A DNA stretch of 8,007 bases. It comes from Lentimicrobiaceae bacterium (GTDB lineage: Bacteria > Bacteroidota > Bacteroidia > Bacteroidales > WCHB1-69). The stretch covers positions 1 to 8,007 of the forward strand of contig WQSU01000112.1 of the NCBI GenBank assembly GCA_009787675.1. The letters run 5' to 3'. The notes below the pieces were generated by a model. The model made no database searches, was not told the origin of the DNA, and saw only the letters and a program-made list of their open reading frames with translations. Every line of letters starts with the position of its first letter. Within the stretch, counting starts at the first letter, position 1. Below are positions 1 to 7,073 of the stretch, in pieces. Position numbers and translations under genes: made by a program.

Positions 1-1
1 A

Positions 2-1570
2 GACGGCAATGGAACTCTCTCGGCAACGGGTGGATGGCAGTGTTCAGGAATTGGAGGCGGATTATGGGATTGGGGTCCTTGCGGCGCCATTATCATCAAT
101 GGAGGAACTATCTACGCTAAAGGAGATAACAGCAGTTGGATAGGCGCTGCCGGAGCAGGTATTGGAAGCGGCGCTGCATACGCAAATGGAGATATCACAA
201 TCAACGGCGGTTCAATCATTGCACTTCCCGGAAATGAATCTGCTAAGGGAATTGGCAACGGCGGCGCAAACGAAATAGGAACCTTTACCATGACAGGAAA
301 TCCAATTATTTTTACGACAAGTGTCTCCGACATGAGACTCGATAATAAAACCGGAGGCATACTTGTTGCCCGTAATGCTACCCACTGGTATGGAAACAAC
401 AACTATACATTAGAATTTAATACAACTGTCCCAAATACCAATCTTATGACTGTTGGCGAAGGAAAATCAATAACAATACCCACCGGTATAACCTTGATCA
501 ATAACGGTACAATAGTTAATTATTCTAACATTACCATTAATGGAACGTTAATCAATAATGGCTCCATATTAAATGTAAACTCAGGAACAATCAACGGTAC
601 AGTTACCGGAAGTGCGCCTGTAGCTTATACTCCGGTTGACAACAATATTAATTTGAGCAATTCAAGTCCCTCTTCTGTAGGCGAGGGATGGGTATATGCC
701 AACAATGTATATGAAATTTTAGATGGAGCTGAGGTAACTATTACAGGAGCCAATTCAAGCCAAAGACGTGTTGAAGTTGCCAATAACGCTATGGCAGACA
801 TTACCCTCAATAATGCCTCTATCACAGGGGTTGGCAATTATCAAACGCCGCTTATGATTAACTCCGGCGCTGAAGTAAATTTAACCATTGAGGGAGTGAA
901 CACCATAATGTCAACAAGAAGTAAAGCAGGCATACAAGTGCCTGATGGCGCAATGCTTACCATAGACGGCACCGGGAGTTTGAATGTAAGAGGAGGCGAA
1001 TATGGCAGTGCGGGTATTGGCGGCGCTTTCTGTGAGAATAGTGGCACAATTACAATCAACGGAGGTACCGTATCAGCAACCTCAGTTTCAAGTGGATCCT
1101 ATCATGATGGCGCCGGTATTGGCGGTGGCGGCGCCGGTATCATCTTCTTTTTCTATGAAGGTATTGGCGGTTTTGGCAGTAAAGTTACCATTAATGGCGG
1201 CGTAGTGAATGCAAGTACTGCCTCCGAATCGGGCGCTGCCGGAATTGGAGGAGGGAGCGCTTCCTCATACGGTGGTAAACTGGTTATGGAAAATAATGGA
1301 GTTGCATTTGCTTCATCATTGGGAACATACAATGGAACACAAACAGATATCAGTGGCGTTGTAAATGGAATTCTTTTTAACAGTTTATCAGGACTTTTAT
1401 TCGGAACCGTTGAAATAACTGATGATCTTGAAATACCACTACTATACACACTTGTGATACCGGAAGGAAAAACATTAACAATACCTGAAGGAAAAACACT
1501 TACTGTTAACGGTATAGTTACCAATAACGGAACGATCATCAAATGCGGCACAATTATCGGTACAATTGAC
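2..1570 (+). repeat. Two copies of a ~331-residue module (glycine-rich repeats plus NGTI stalk)
   Basis: The same order of elements occurs twice within the surface-protein gene. Copy 1 (2-610, left part missing) has three GIGGG-type repeats ending in a divergent third unit (GTFTMTGNPIIF), then VGEGKSITIPTG and INNGTI. Copy 2 (about 645-1570) has three GIGGG-type repeats (about 1001-1339) ending in a similarly divergent unit (GKLVMENNGVAF), then IPEGKTLTIPEG and TNNGTI. Matching landmarks are offset by 331 to 334 residues. The DNA has diverged between copies, so this looks like an old internal duplication rather than a recent one. Confidence 0.75.
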
Positions 1571-2068
1571 AACAATCAACCGGTTGACTGTAATTTTGAA
1601 CCAACTTACCTCATAACATTTTACGTATTTGATGCTAAAACTGAACTGCCTGTCCCTGATGCAGTAATTACATTTAATGGTGTTGTATTGGATAGTTTTG
1701 AAGTAGAAATAGAAGAAGGAAGTTACGAATACACAGTCTTTCATCCTGATTATGAAATCTATAACAAGACTCAAGTTATTAACGGATCAATGACCATAAA
1801 TGTACCGCTAAAAAGTAAAGAGGGAGTAGCTAACATCTCAATAAACAATGCTTTACTTTATCCTAATCCATTTACAAATGAGATCAGAATTACTAATCCT
1901 TCTGAGATAAGGAGTGTTGTAATTACATCAGCAACCGGAAAAATTGCTGAAACAGTAACTTATGATGGCAAAACAATCTCAACTCAAGGGCTTTCAAACG
2001 GAATTTATTTCGTAATAATAGAAAGCCAAAATGGCGAAAAAACAATTCATAAAATGATTAAAAAGTAG
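2..2068 (+). CDS. Secreted repeat protein with C-terminal T9SS (Por) sorting domain, 5' end missing
   Basis: The reading frame is open from base 2 to the TAG at 2066-2068 (688 visible residues), so the ATG at 290 is internal and the start and signal peptide lie off the left edge. Visible residues 1-106 carry three glycine-rich repeats (GIGGG or GAGIGSG followed by ITINGG). Residues 150-203 are a Gly/Asn/Thr-rich stretch of short beta-like repeats (INNGTI, NITINGTLINNG). A second, full-length module follows, about residues 215-523. Residues 534-603 resemble a carboxypeptidase-regulatory or PEGA-like beta-sandwich, with ITFYVFDAKTELPVPDAVI and later a hydrophobic-aromatic YEYTVFHPDYE strand. 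Residues 611-688 are a T9SS type A sorting domain: YPNPF, then SNGIYFVII and a basic IHKMIKK tail. The repeats suggest a parallel beta-helix-like surface protein, exported by T9SS and cleaved or anchored at the cell surface. Ligand and role are unknown; adhesion or glycan binding would only be a guess. Confidence is high for the secretion route and low for function. Confidence 0.9.
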   Translation, partial: DGNGTLSATGGWQCSGIGGGLWDWGPCGAIIINGGTIYAKGDNSSWIGAAGAGIGSGAAYANGDITINGGSIIALPGNESAKGIGNGGANEIGTFTMTGNPIIFTTSVSDMRLDNKTGGILVARNATHWYGNNNYTLEFNTTVPNTNLMTVGEGKSITIPTGITLINNGTIVNYSNITINGTLINNGSILNVNSGTINGTVTGSAPVAYTPVDNNINLSNSSPSSVGEGWVYANNVYEILDGAEVTITGANSSQRRVEVANNAMADITLNNASITGVGNYQTPLMINSGAEVNLTIEGVNTIMSTRSKAGIQVPDGAMLTIDGTGSLNVRGGEYGSAGIGGAFCENSGTITINGGTVSATSVSSGSYHDGAGIGGGGAGIIFFFYEGIGGFGSKVTINGGVVNASTASESGAAGIGGGSASSYGGKLVMENNGVAFASSLGTYNGTQTDISGVVNGILFNSLSGLLFGTVEITDDLEIPLLYTLVIPEGKTLTIPEGKTLTVNGIVTNNGTIIKCGTIIGTIDNNQPVDCNFEPTYLITFYVFDAKTELPVPDAVITFNGVVLDSFEVEIEEGSYEYTVFHPDYEIYNKTQVINGSMTINVPLKSKEGVANISINNALLYPNPFTNEIRITNPSEIRSVVITSATGKIAETVTYDGKTISTQGLSNGIYFVIIESQNGEKTIHKMIKK
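1457..1504 (+). repeat. 24-bp in-frame tandem repeat, two copies (IPEGKTLT x2)
   Basis: Bases 1457-1480 and 1481-1504 both encode IPEGKTLT and differ at only a few positions. The repeat adds one beta-strand-like unit to the stalk of the second module. The matching place in the first module has a single diverged equivalent (VGEGKSIT followed by IPTG). Confidence 0.8.
1832..2065 (+). other. Type IX secretion system type A C-terminal sorting domain
   Basis: These are the last 78 residues of the surface protein. They show the usual landmarks of the Por secretion-tail family: a short linker, LYPNPF with a following polar strand (NEIRIT), a central VVITSATGKI strand, the LSNGIYFVIIE motif, and a final basic KTIHKMIKK strand. 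In Bacteroidota this domain directs a protein through the outer membrane by T9SS and is usually removed by the PorU sortase. The presence of T9SS in this organism is inferred from the domain; no T9SS component gene lies in the window. Confidence 0.92.
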
Positions 2069-2082
2069 AACTGGGTTTCATT

Positions 2083-5000
2083 ATGAGTACTTTCTCACAC
2101 CTGCATGTACACTCCGAATATTCTATTTTGGATGGACTTGCCAAAATAAAAAAACTGATTAAGAAAGCCTACGATGATGGACAGCGTGCTATGGCAATTA
2201 CCGATCACGGAAATATGTATGGCGCGTTTGAATTTGTAGAAGAAGTTGAAAAATTTAATAAAAATCTTGAAAATAAAGAAGATAAATTTAAAGCCATTGT
2301 GGGCTGTGAAGTGTATGTGGCACAACGCTCCCGTTTTGACAAAGATAAAACCGTGAAAGAAGATCGCGGCGGGCGACATCTGATTCTCTTAGCAAAAAAC
2401 TGGACAGGATACAGAAATCTTTCCCGAATTGTAACACTCTCATTTATTGAAGGTTTTTACTATACCCCACGTGTTGATATGGAGTTGCTGGAGAAATATG
2501 CGGAAGGTCTGATTGCCTGTTCCGCTTGTCTCGGTGGTGAAGTAGCGAAAATGATTATGGCTGACAATCCTATCGATGACAAAGATTTAGCACCTCAGTT
2601 TTTGAATTTGGATAATGCCATTAAAGTAGTAGAAAAATATAAAAAGATTTTTGGGAACGACTATTATTTAGAGATGCAATGCAACGGACATGCGGCGCAA
2701 CGATTAGTAAATAAAGCCATTAAACAACTTTCTGAAATATGTAAGACGCCATATATAGCTACTAACGATGTGCATTATGTTGAGGCAGGGGATTATGAAG
2801 CGCATCGTTTGTTAATTTGTTTAAATACTGGAAAAAACCTTCAAGACACCGACGCTGCGGTTCAAGACTCGGATACCGATACGGGAATGGCATATACAGG
2901 ACAGGAATACTTGAGAACAACTCAAGAAATGACGGAACTCTTTGCAGAATACCCCGAAGCCATTGAAAATGTTCAAAAGTTAGTAAACAAAATTGACACC
3001 ATTTCATTGAAAATGGATGTATTGCTTCCAAAATTTCCGGTTCCCGAAGGATTTAAAGATGAATTTCATTATTTAGAACATTTGGTTTTTGAAGGCGCAA
3101 ATAAGAGGTGGGACGTTTTAACTGATGAAATAGTGGAACGTATTCAATTTGAATTGACAACAGTGAAAAAAATGGGCTTCCCCGGATATTTTCTCATTGT
3201 ATGGGATTTTATAAACGCAGGAAGAAAAATGGGCATCCGTTTTGGTCCCGGACGTGGTTCCGCAGCTGGTTCAATATTAGCCTATTGCTTGAATATTACG
3301 AACGTTGACCCCATCAAATATCGTCTGCTGTTTGAACGCTTCTTAAACCCAGACCGAATATCCCTCCCCGATATGGATATTGATATTGATGACTCGGGAC
3401 GCGAAAAGGTAATTGATTATGTTATTGATAAGTATGGAGCCGGAAAAGTGGCTCAAATTGTTACTTTTGGAACAATGGCGGCACGTGGCTCCATTAAAGA
3501 TTGCGCACGAGTGTTGAAATTGCCTTTATCTGAAAGCGACCGCTTGTCAAAGTTGGTTCCCGAAGCAGTGGGGGCTACGTTGGCAATGGCATACAAAGAG
3601 GTTCCCGAATTAAAAAAAGCGCTCGATTCCGGCGAAGAGTTGGTGAAAAAAACGCTTCATTTTGCCCAAGATCTGGAGGGTACGGTGCGCCAAACCGGCG
3701 TGCATGCCTGCGCCGTCATTATTGGAAAAGAAGACCTGATTTCTCAAATCCCTTTGAGTACCTCAAAAAACAGTGAAATCCCCGTTACTCAATTTGAAGG
3801 AAAATGGGTAGAAGATGCTGGACTCCTCAAAATGGACTTTTTAGGACTTAAAACGCTGAATATCATAAGCAGTACATTGACAAACATAAAAAAACGTTTT
3901 AATATTGATATTGATATTGACACTATTCCATTGGATGATGAGAAAACATACCAGCTTTTGAGTCAAGGTGATACTACCGGTATCTTTCAGTTGGAAAGTC
4001 CCGGTATGCGAAAATATTTAATAGACCTCAAGCCCGAACGTTTTGAGGATGTGATTGCTATGGTTGCCTTGTATCGACCGGGTCCCATGGATAAAATCCC
4101 CTCATTCATCAATAGAAAACATGGCAAAGAAAAAATAGAGTACGACATCCCTGTAATGGAAACCTACTTGGATGATACTTACGGTATTACCATTTATCAG
4201 GAGCAAGTAATGTTGCTTTCAAGATTGTTGGCGGGATTTACCCCCGGACAAGCCGACACGCTTCGGAAGGCGATGGGAAAAAAGATCATGAAAGTAATGA
4301 AAGATATGGAAAAAGAGTTTCTCTATGGCGGTGAGCAACAGGGACATGATACCATTATCTTGAAAAAAATTTGGGAAGAGTGGGTGAAGTTTGCAGAGTA
4401 TGCTTTTAACAAATCACACGCCACTTGTTACGCCCTCATTGCCTATCAAACCGCCTATCTGAAAGCACATTATCCTGCAGAGTTTTTGGCAGCCAATTTG
4501 ACCAACAACCTTGATAAAATGGATAATATCAAGAAATTTATTGAAGATGGTTTGCAAACCGGTATTCGCATTTTGCCTCCAGATATTAATGAGTCTGATG
4601 TTGAGTTTATTGTAAATAAAACAGGCGATGTCCGTTTTGGGTTGGCAGCGCTTAAAGGGATTGGCGGCGTTGCTATCGGTTTCATTATTGAAGAACGGGA
4701 AAAAAATGGCAAATTTGAAACCCTGTTCGATTTTATTAAACGTGTTAATTCAAAGAATTGTAATAAGAAAAACATGGAAGCATTGGTGTATGCAGGCGCA
4801 TTTGACGCTTTTTCCGGAGTGCACAGGGCGCAGTTTTTCCATACTGACAAGGATGAAAAAATGACTTTCTTGGAAAAACTCCTGCTTTGGGCTGCCCGCG
4901 AAAATAACGCAAACACACAACAGCAAACTTCCATTTTTGATGATGCCCCCGATATGCACGAAGAAGCGCTTCCGCAACTACCTGTTTGTGAGCCTTGGAA

Positions 5001-5664
5001 CCCCATTGAACAATTGAGATATGAAAAGGAGACGGCAGGTTTCTATATTTCAGGGCATCCTTTGGACAATTACAAAACGATCATTCAAAATTATTGCAAT
5101 ACCGATTGCGATTCGCTAAATAAACAGGAAGAAAAGGAGAAGTTTTTGGCAAAAGCCGCCAAGTTTGCCGGCATTGTTTCTGCTGTTCAACAGGGCATCA
5201 CTAAAACAGGCAAAGACTACGGACGTATTACCCTTGAAGATGAAAACGGAACTTATGAGATGATGCTTTTTTCTGAAGATTTTACAAAATACAAACATCT
5301 CTTTGTGGTTGGAAAACAGCTTTTTATCACTGCCCGTGCGGAAGAGCGGTTTAGAAAAGACCCAAACCTCCCAAAAAATCTTGACATCAAACCCGTGAAT
5401 ATCTTTTATTTAGATGAAGCATTTGATAAACTCTGCAAACAAGTACGTATTGTGTTAAATATCAAAGATATTAATGGAAAAATTGCCTATCTGCTCAAGG
5501 AAGCCATAGAAAAATCGAAAGGAAAAACGCCTTTAGAATTGCGCATTATGGAGACCAACAACGTGTTTAATTCCGATTTTGCAAATCATCATTACAAGAT
5601 TGATCCTGAAGATTTTATCCGGAATTTGAAACTTCCGATAGAGTATAAGGTTGATTTGTTGTAA
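2083..5664 (+). CDS. dnaE: DNA polymerase III subunit alpha
   Basis: Complete 1193-residue replicative polymerase of the C family, which extends DNA at the fork within the Pol III holoenzyme. An N-terminal PHP domain starts immediately (HLHVHSEYS, residues 6-14), which supports the ATG at 2083. PHP metal-ligand positions look intact: H8, H10, D17, H42, E76, H99, C149, D229, H231. The polymerase core has GPGRGSAAGS (388-397), the catalytic aspartates D432 and D434 in PDMDIDID, and D585 in KMDFLGL, plus RPGPM (665-669). A helix-hairpin-helix region follows (about 795-890), then a likely clamp-binding pentapeptide QTSIF (948-952) and an OB fold (about 1025-1110). The length is normal for DnaE. 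The gene starts 14 nt after the surface-protein stop with no visible Shine-Dalgarno sequence or promoter in the gap, and ends 2 nt from the convergent dihydroorotase gene. Confidence 0.98.
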   Translation: MSTFSHLHVHSEYSILDGLAKIKKLIKKAYDDGQRAMAITDHGNMYGAFEFVEEVEKFNKNLENKEDKFKAIVGCEVYVAQRSRFDKDKTVKEDRGGRHLILLAKNWTGYRNLSRIVTLSFIEGFYYTPRVDMELLEKYAEGLIACSACLGGEVAKMIMADNPIDDKDLAPQFLNLDNAIKVVEKYKKIFGNDYYLEMQCNGHAAQRLVNKAIKQLSEICKTPYIATNDVHYVEAGDYEAHRLLICLNTGKNLQDTDAAVQDSDTDTGMAYTGQEYLRTTQEMTELFAEYPEAIENVQKLVNKIDTISLKMDVLLPKFPVPEGFKDEFHYLEHLVFEGANKRWDVLTDEIVERIQFELTTVKKMGFPGYFLIVWDFINAGRKMGIRFGPGRGSAAGSILAYCLNITNVDPIKYRLLFERFLNPDRISLPDMDIDIDDSGREKVIDYVIDKYGAGKVAQIVTFGTMAARGSIKDCARVLKLPLSESDRLSKLVPEAVGATLAMAYKEVPELKKALDSGEELVKKTLHFAQDLEGTVRQTGVHACAVIIGKEDLISQIPLSTSKNSEIPVTQFEGKWVEDAGLLKMDFLGLKTLNIISSTLTNIKKRFNIDIDIDTIPLDDEKTYQLLSQGDTTGIFQLESPGMRKYLIDLKPERFEDVIAMVALYRPGPMDKIPSFINRKHGKEKIEYDIPVMETYLDDTYGITIYQEQVMLLSRLLAGFTPGQADTLRKAMGKKIMKVMKDMEKEFLYGGEQQGHDTIILKKIWEEWVKFAEYAFNKSHATCYALIAYQTAYLKAHYPAEFLAANLTNNLDKMDNIKKFIEDGLQTGIRILPPDINESDVEFIVNKTGDVRFGLAALKGIGGVAIGFIIEEREKNGKFETLFDFIKRVNSKNCNKKNMEALVYAGAFDAFSGVHRAQFFHTDKDEKMTFLEKLLLWAARENNANTQQQTSIFDDAPDMHEEALPQLPVCEPWNPIEQLRYEKETAGFYISGHPLDNYKTIIQNYCNTDCDSLNKQEEKEKFLAKAAKFAGIVSAVQQGITKTGKDYGRITLEDENGTYEMMLFSEDFTKYKHLFVVGKQLFITARAEERFRKDPNLPKNLDIKPVNIFYLDEAFDKLCKQVRIVLNIKDINGKIAYLLKEAIEKSKGKTPLELRIMETNNVFNSDFANHHYKIDPEDFIRNLKLPIEYKVDLL

Positions 5665-5666
5665 GT

Positions 5667-6929
5667 TTAAAAAATTGTTTCTATAATTTCTCCAAAAACA
5701 GCTACCCCATTAAACGGTGTATTTTTCGATTTTGACGCCATAGGAGCCACATCAATCTTAAATTCTCTGTTCAGTTCGGCAATGACAAACTCGGCATTCA
5801 TACCTTCAACAATTTTACCTTTGTTCAGTTTCATGAAGGCTGAGGGATTGGTGGAGAGCAATTTCACTAATTGTGAAAGTGTTAAAAAACCACCTTTCAC
5901 CAATTTAGTATAACATAAAGGAAAAGCCAACTCCAAGCCAATCATTCCGGGCGCTCCCTTTTCCTTTTCTTCAGCAGTGTGTGGCGCATGATCGGTAGCA
6001 ATGGCAAGCACGTTCCCGTTTTGTATCGCTTCTATCAGAGTATCAATATCTTCCTGTTCTCTTAGCGGTGGGTTAACGCGATAGTGGTTTGCCGCCTCTC
6101 CGGTCGTAAAAAGATGGTGCGGTGTAACCTCACAAGTAACATTAAATCCTTCATTCTGAGCTTCCACCACCATTTTCATCGCCTCTTTCGTACTCACATG
6201 ACAAAAATGCAATCCCCCCATCTCCATTCTGCTTTCTGCTTTCTGCTTTCCACCGCCCTTTCCCGTTACCTCCTTAAACAACTCAATATCCCGTCTCGTC
6301 ATCTCATTCTCTGCCTTTCTCATATCCGTTGCACTATATTTTGCATCTTCCGCGTGAGACATTACGGTGATATTCTTTTCTTTACATATTTCAAAAATAC
6401 GTTTCATTACGGCGTCATCCTGCACCCCCTTGCCATCATCTGTAACAAAAAGGATTTCATTCTTTTCCAATTTTTTCAGATGATTAAAATCTACACCCTC
6501 CAAATCTTTCGTCATGCTTAATGTTTGATTTACGGTGATTTCTGAAATCTTTCGGGCGCGTTCTTCAATTTCTCGCACCTGTTTTAGGGAACTGCACACA
6601 GGTAAGGTATTGGGCATCAGATTCACAGCAGTGTAACCTCCTTTTATGGCGGCTTGGCAACCTGTTTCTAAATCCTCCTTGTGGGTAAAACCGGGGTCGC
6701 GGAAATGGGCGTGCAAATCAGTGAATGCCGGCATGAGGACAACCTCTTCACCAGTAAAATCACGCACCACGAAGTTACTGTTGTAAATCCAATAAGCGCC
6801 TAAAATTTCAAAAGCAGGTTCATCAATCTGTTCGGCAACTTTGGTGATGATGCCGTTTTCAACAAGGATGCACCCAATAAAATCTTGAGTGTCATCAACA
6901 ATGCGGATATTTTTGTATAGAGTTTGCAT
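5667..6929 (-). CDS. pyrC: Dihydroorotase, class I (multifunctional-complex type)
   Basis: Complete 420-residue cytosolic amidohydrolase that interconverts N-carbamoyl-L-aspartate and L-dihydroorotate, the third step of de novo UMP synthesis. The metal-binding DLHAHFRDPG (H73, H75) and substrate Arg R77 are present, as are LMPNT (N107), TDDGKG (D164/D165), SHAED (H192), LHFCHVST (H241/H244), TPHHL (270-273), NPPLR and the catalytic ATDHAPH (D313). The pattern, with Asp in place of a carboxylated Lys, fits class I enzymes related to PyrC of Gram-positives and Bacteroidota. An allantoinase or dihydropyrimidinase is less likely because HFRDPG and NPPLR are dihydroorotase hallmarks. An extra segment of about 15-17 residues, rich in Gly and Lys (about 223-239), sits between VTG and LHFCHVST where I expect a short turn; part of it comes from a 7-bp tandem repeat. 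The gene converges on dnaE and diverges from kdd; other pyr genes are absent from the window. Confidence 0.95.
   Translation of the reverse strand: MQTLYKNIRIVDDTQDFIGCILVENGIITKVAEQIDEPAFEILGAYWIYNSNFVVRDFTGEEVVLMPAFTDLHAHFRDPGFTHKEDLETGCQAAIKGGYTAVNLMPNTLPVCSSLKQVREIEERARKISEITVNQTLSMTKDLEGVDFNHLKKLEKNEILFVTDDGKGVQDDAVMKRIFEICKEKNITVMSHAEDAKYSATDMRKAENEMTRRDIELFKEVTGKGGGKQKAESRMEMGGLHFCHVSTKEAMKMVVEAQNEGFNVTCEVTPHHLFTTGEAANHYRVNPPLREQEDIDTLIEAIQNGNVLAIATDHAPHTAEEKEKGAPGMIGLELAFPLCYTKLVKGGFLTLSQLVKLLSTNPSAFMKLNKGKIVEGMNAEFVIAELNREFKIDVAPMASKSKNTPFNGVAVFGEIIETIF
6227..6250. repeat. Heptanucleotide tandem repeat (TTCTGCT) inside the dihydroorotase gene
   Basis: On the + strand TTCTGCT occurs three times in a row (6227-6247), followed by a partial TTC; on the coding strand this reads as AGCAGAA repeats. 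Because seven is not a multiple of three, the copies are read in three different frames and yield KQKAESR. Three copies (21 bp) keep the frame, whereas gain or loss of one would shift it. Confidence 0.9.
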
Positions 6930-6981
6930 AATGGGTGATTTCTATCTAATTAATTGAGAAAGTAATTTATTATTTAAAGCG

Positions 6982-7013
6982 CTAAAATAGCTTTTTTTAA
7001 AAATGATGTCAAA
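6982..7013 (-). promoter_or_regulatory. Candidate promoter for the dihydroorotase gene
   Basis: Read on the minus strand, TTTG (complement of 7010-7013) is followed after 20 bp by TATTTTAG (complement of 6982-6989). The Bacteroidota consensus is a TTTG-like -33 element about 19-21 bp before TAnnTTTG. The -7 box matches five of the six fixed positions. It would give a leader of roughly 45 nt before the ATG at 6929. The region is A/T-rich, so a chance match is possible. Confidence 0.45.
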
Positions 7014-7029
7014 TTTTTTTATCATTTTT
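6999..7029. repeat. Perfect 9-bp inverted repeat between the divergent promoters
   Basis: AAAAATGAT (6999-7007) and its exact complement ATCATTTTT (7021-7029) flank a 13-nt spacer. Arm centres are 22 bp apart, about two helical turns. The repeat surrounds the candidate -33 element of pyrC and ends 2 bp before the kdd -7 box, so it could be an operator. As an RNA hairpin it would have only one G-C pair and would be a weak terminator. Confidence 0.5.
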
Positions 7030-7031
7030 TC

Positions 7032-7039
7032 TATATTTG
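7032..7039 (+). promoter_or_regulatory. Bacteroidota -7 box for the kdd gene
   Basis: TATATTTG matches TAnnTTTG at every fixed position and lies 34 bp before the kdd ATG, giving an estimated leader of about 25-30 nt. No clear TTTG -33 element is present about 20 bp upstream, where the sequence is TGTCAAAT, so the promoter may be weak or activator-dependent. The leader just before the ATG is A/T-rich with no Shine-Dalgarno sequence, as is usual in this phylum. Confidence 0.65.
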
Positions 7040-7073
7040 CGCCTTGATTTTTAACCCTAAAAAATTTATAACT

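Noticed and set aside
1591..1700. TAATTTTG (1591-1598) and TAGTTTTG (1693-1700), both matching TAnnTTTG, as internal dnaE promoters
   Set aside because: The motif is short and expected by chance in A/T-rich coding DNA, no well-placed TTTG -33 element was seen, and both sites lie about 380-490 bp from dnaE.
290..2068. Treating the ATG at 290 as the true start of the surface-protein gene
   Set aside because: The same frame continues open to base 2 with the same GIGGG/TINGG repeats, and no signal peptide follows the ATG at 290, so the gene starts off the left edge.
3900..3921. ATTGAT tandem repeats encoding IDIDID in dnaE, similar to the catalytic PDMDIDID region
   Set aside because: This short hexamer repeat reflects Ile-Asp codon bias; the catalytic aspartates are at 432/434, and this copy (about residues 608-613) lies outside the active-site motifs.
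4470..5006. 178-codon open frame on the minus strand within dnaE, and several shorter ones in 2095-5298
   Set aside because: They lie wholly antisense or out of frame to a strongly supported dnaE and show no recognisable motif, so they are treated as shadows of its codon pattern.
6084..6521. 145-codon open frame on the plus strand opposite pyrC
   Set aside because: It is antisense to conserved dihydroorotase motifs, and its Cys/His/Phe/Leu-rich product is typical of a reverse-frame shadow.
6976..6998. AAAGC...GCTTT followed by a run of T as an intrinsic terminator
   Set aside because: The stem is only 5 bp with two G-C pairs and sits at the start side of pyrC rather than after a gene, so a terminator role is not supported.
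6930..7073. Riboswitch, tRNA or small RNA in the pyrC/kdd intergenic region
   Set aside because: The 144 bp are A/T-rich, with no cloverleaf, no GC-rich stems and no known aptamer motif that I can recognise; only the promoter-like boxes and the inverted repeat stand out.
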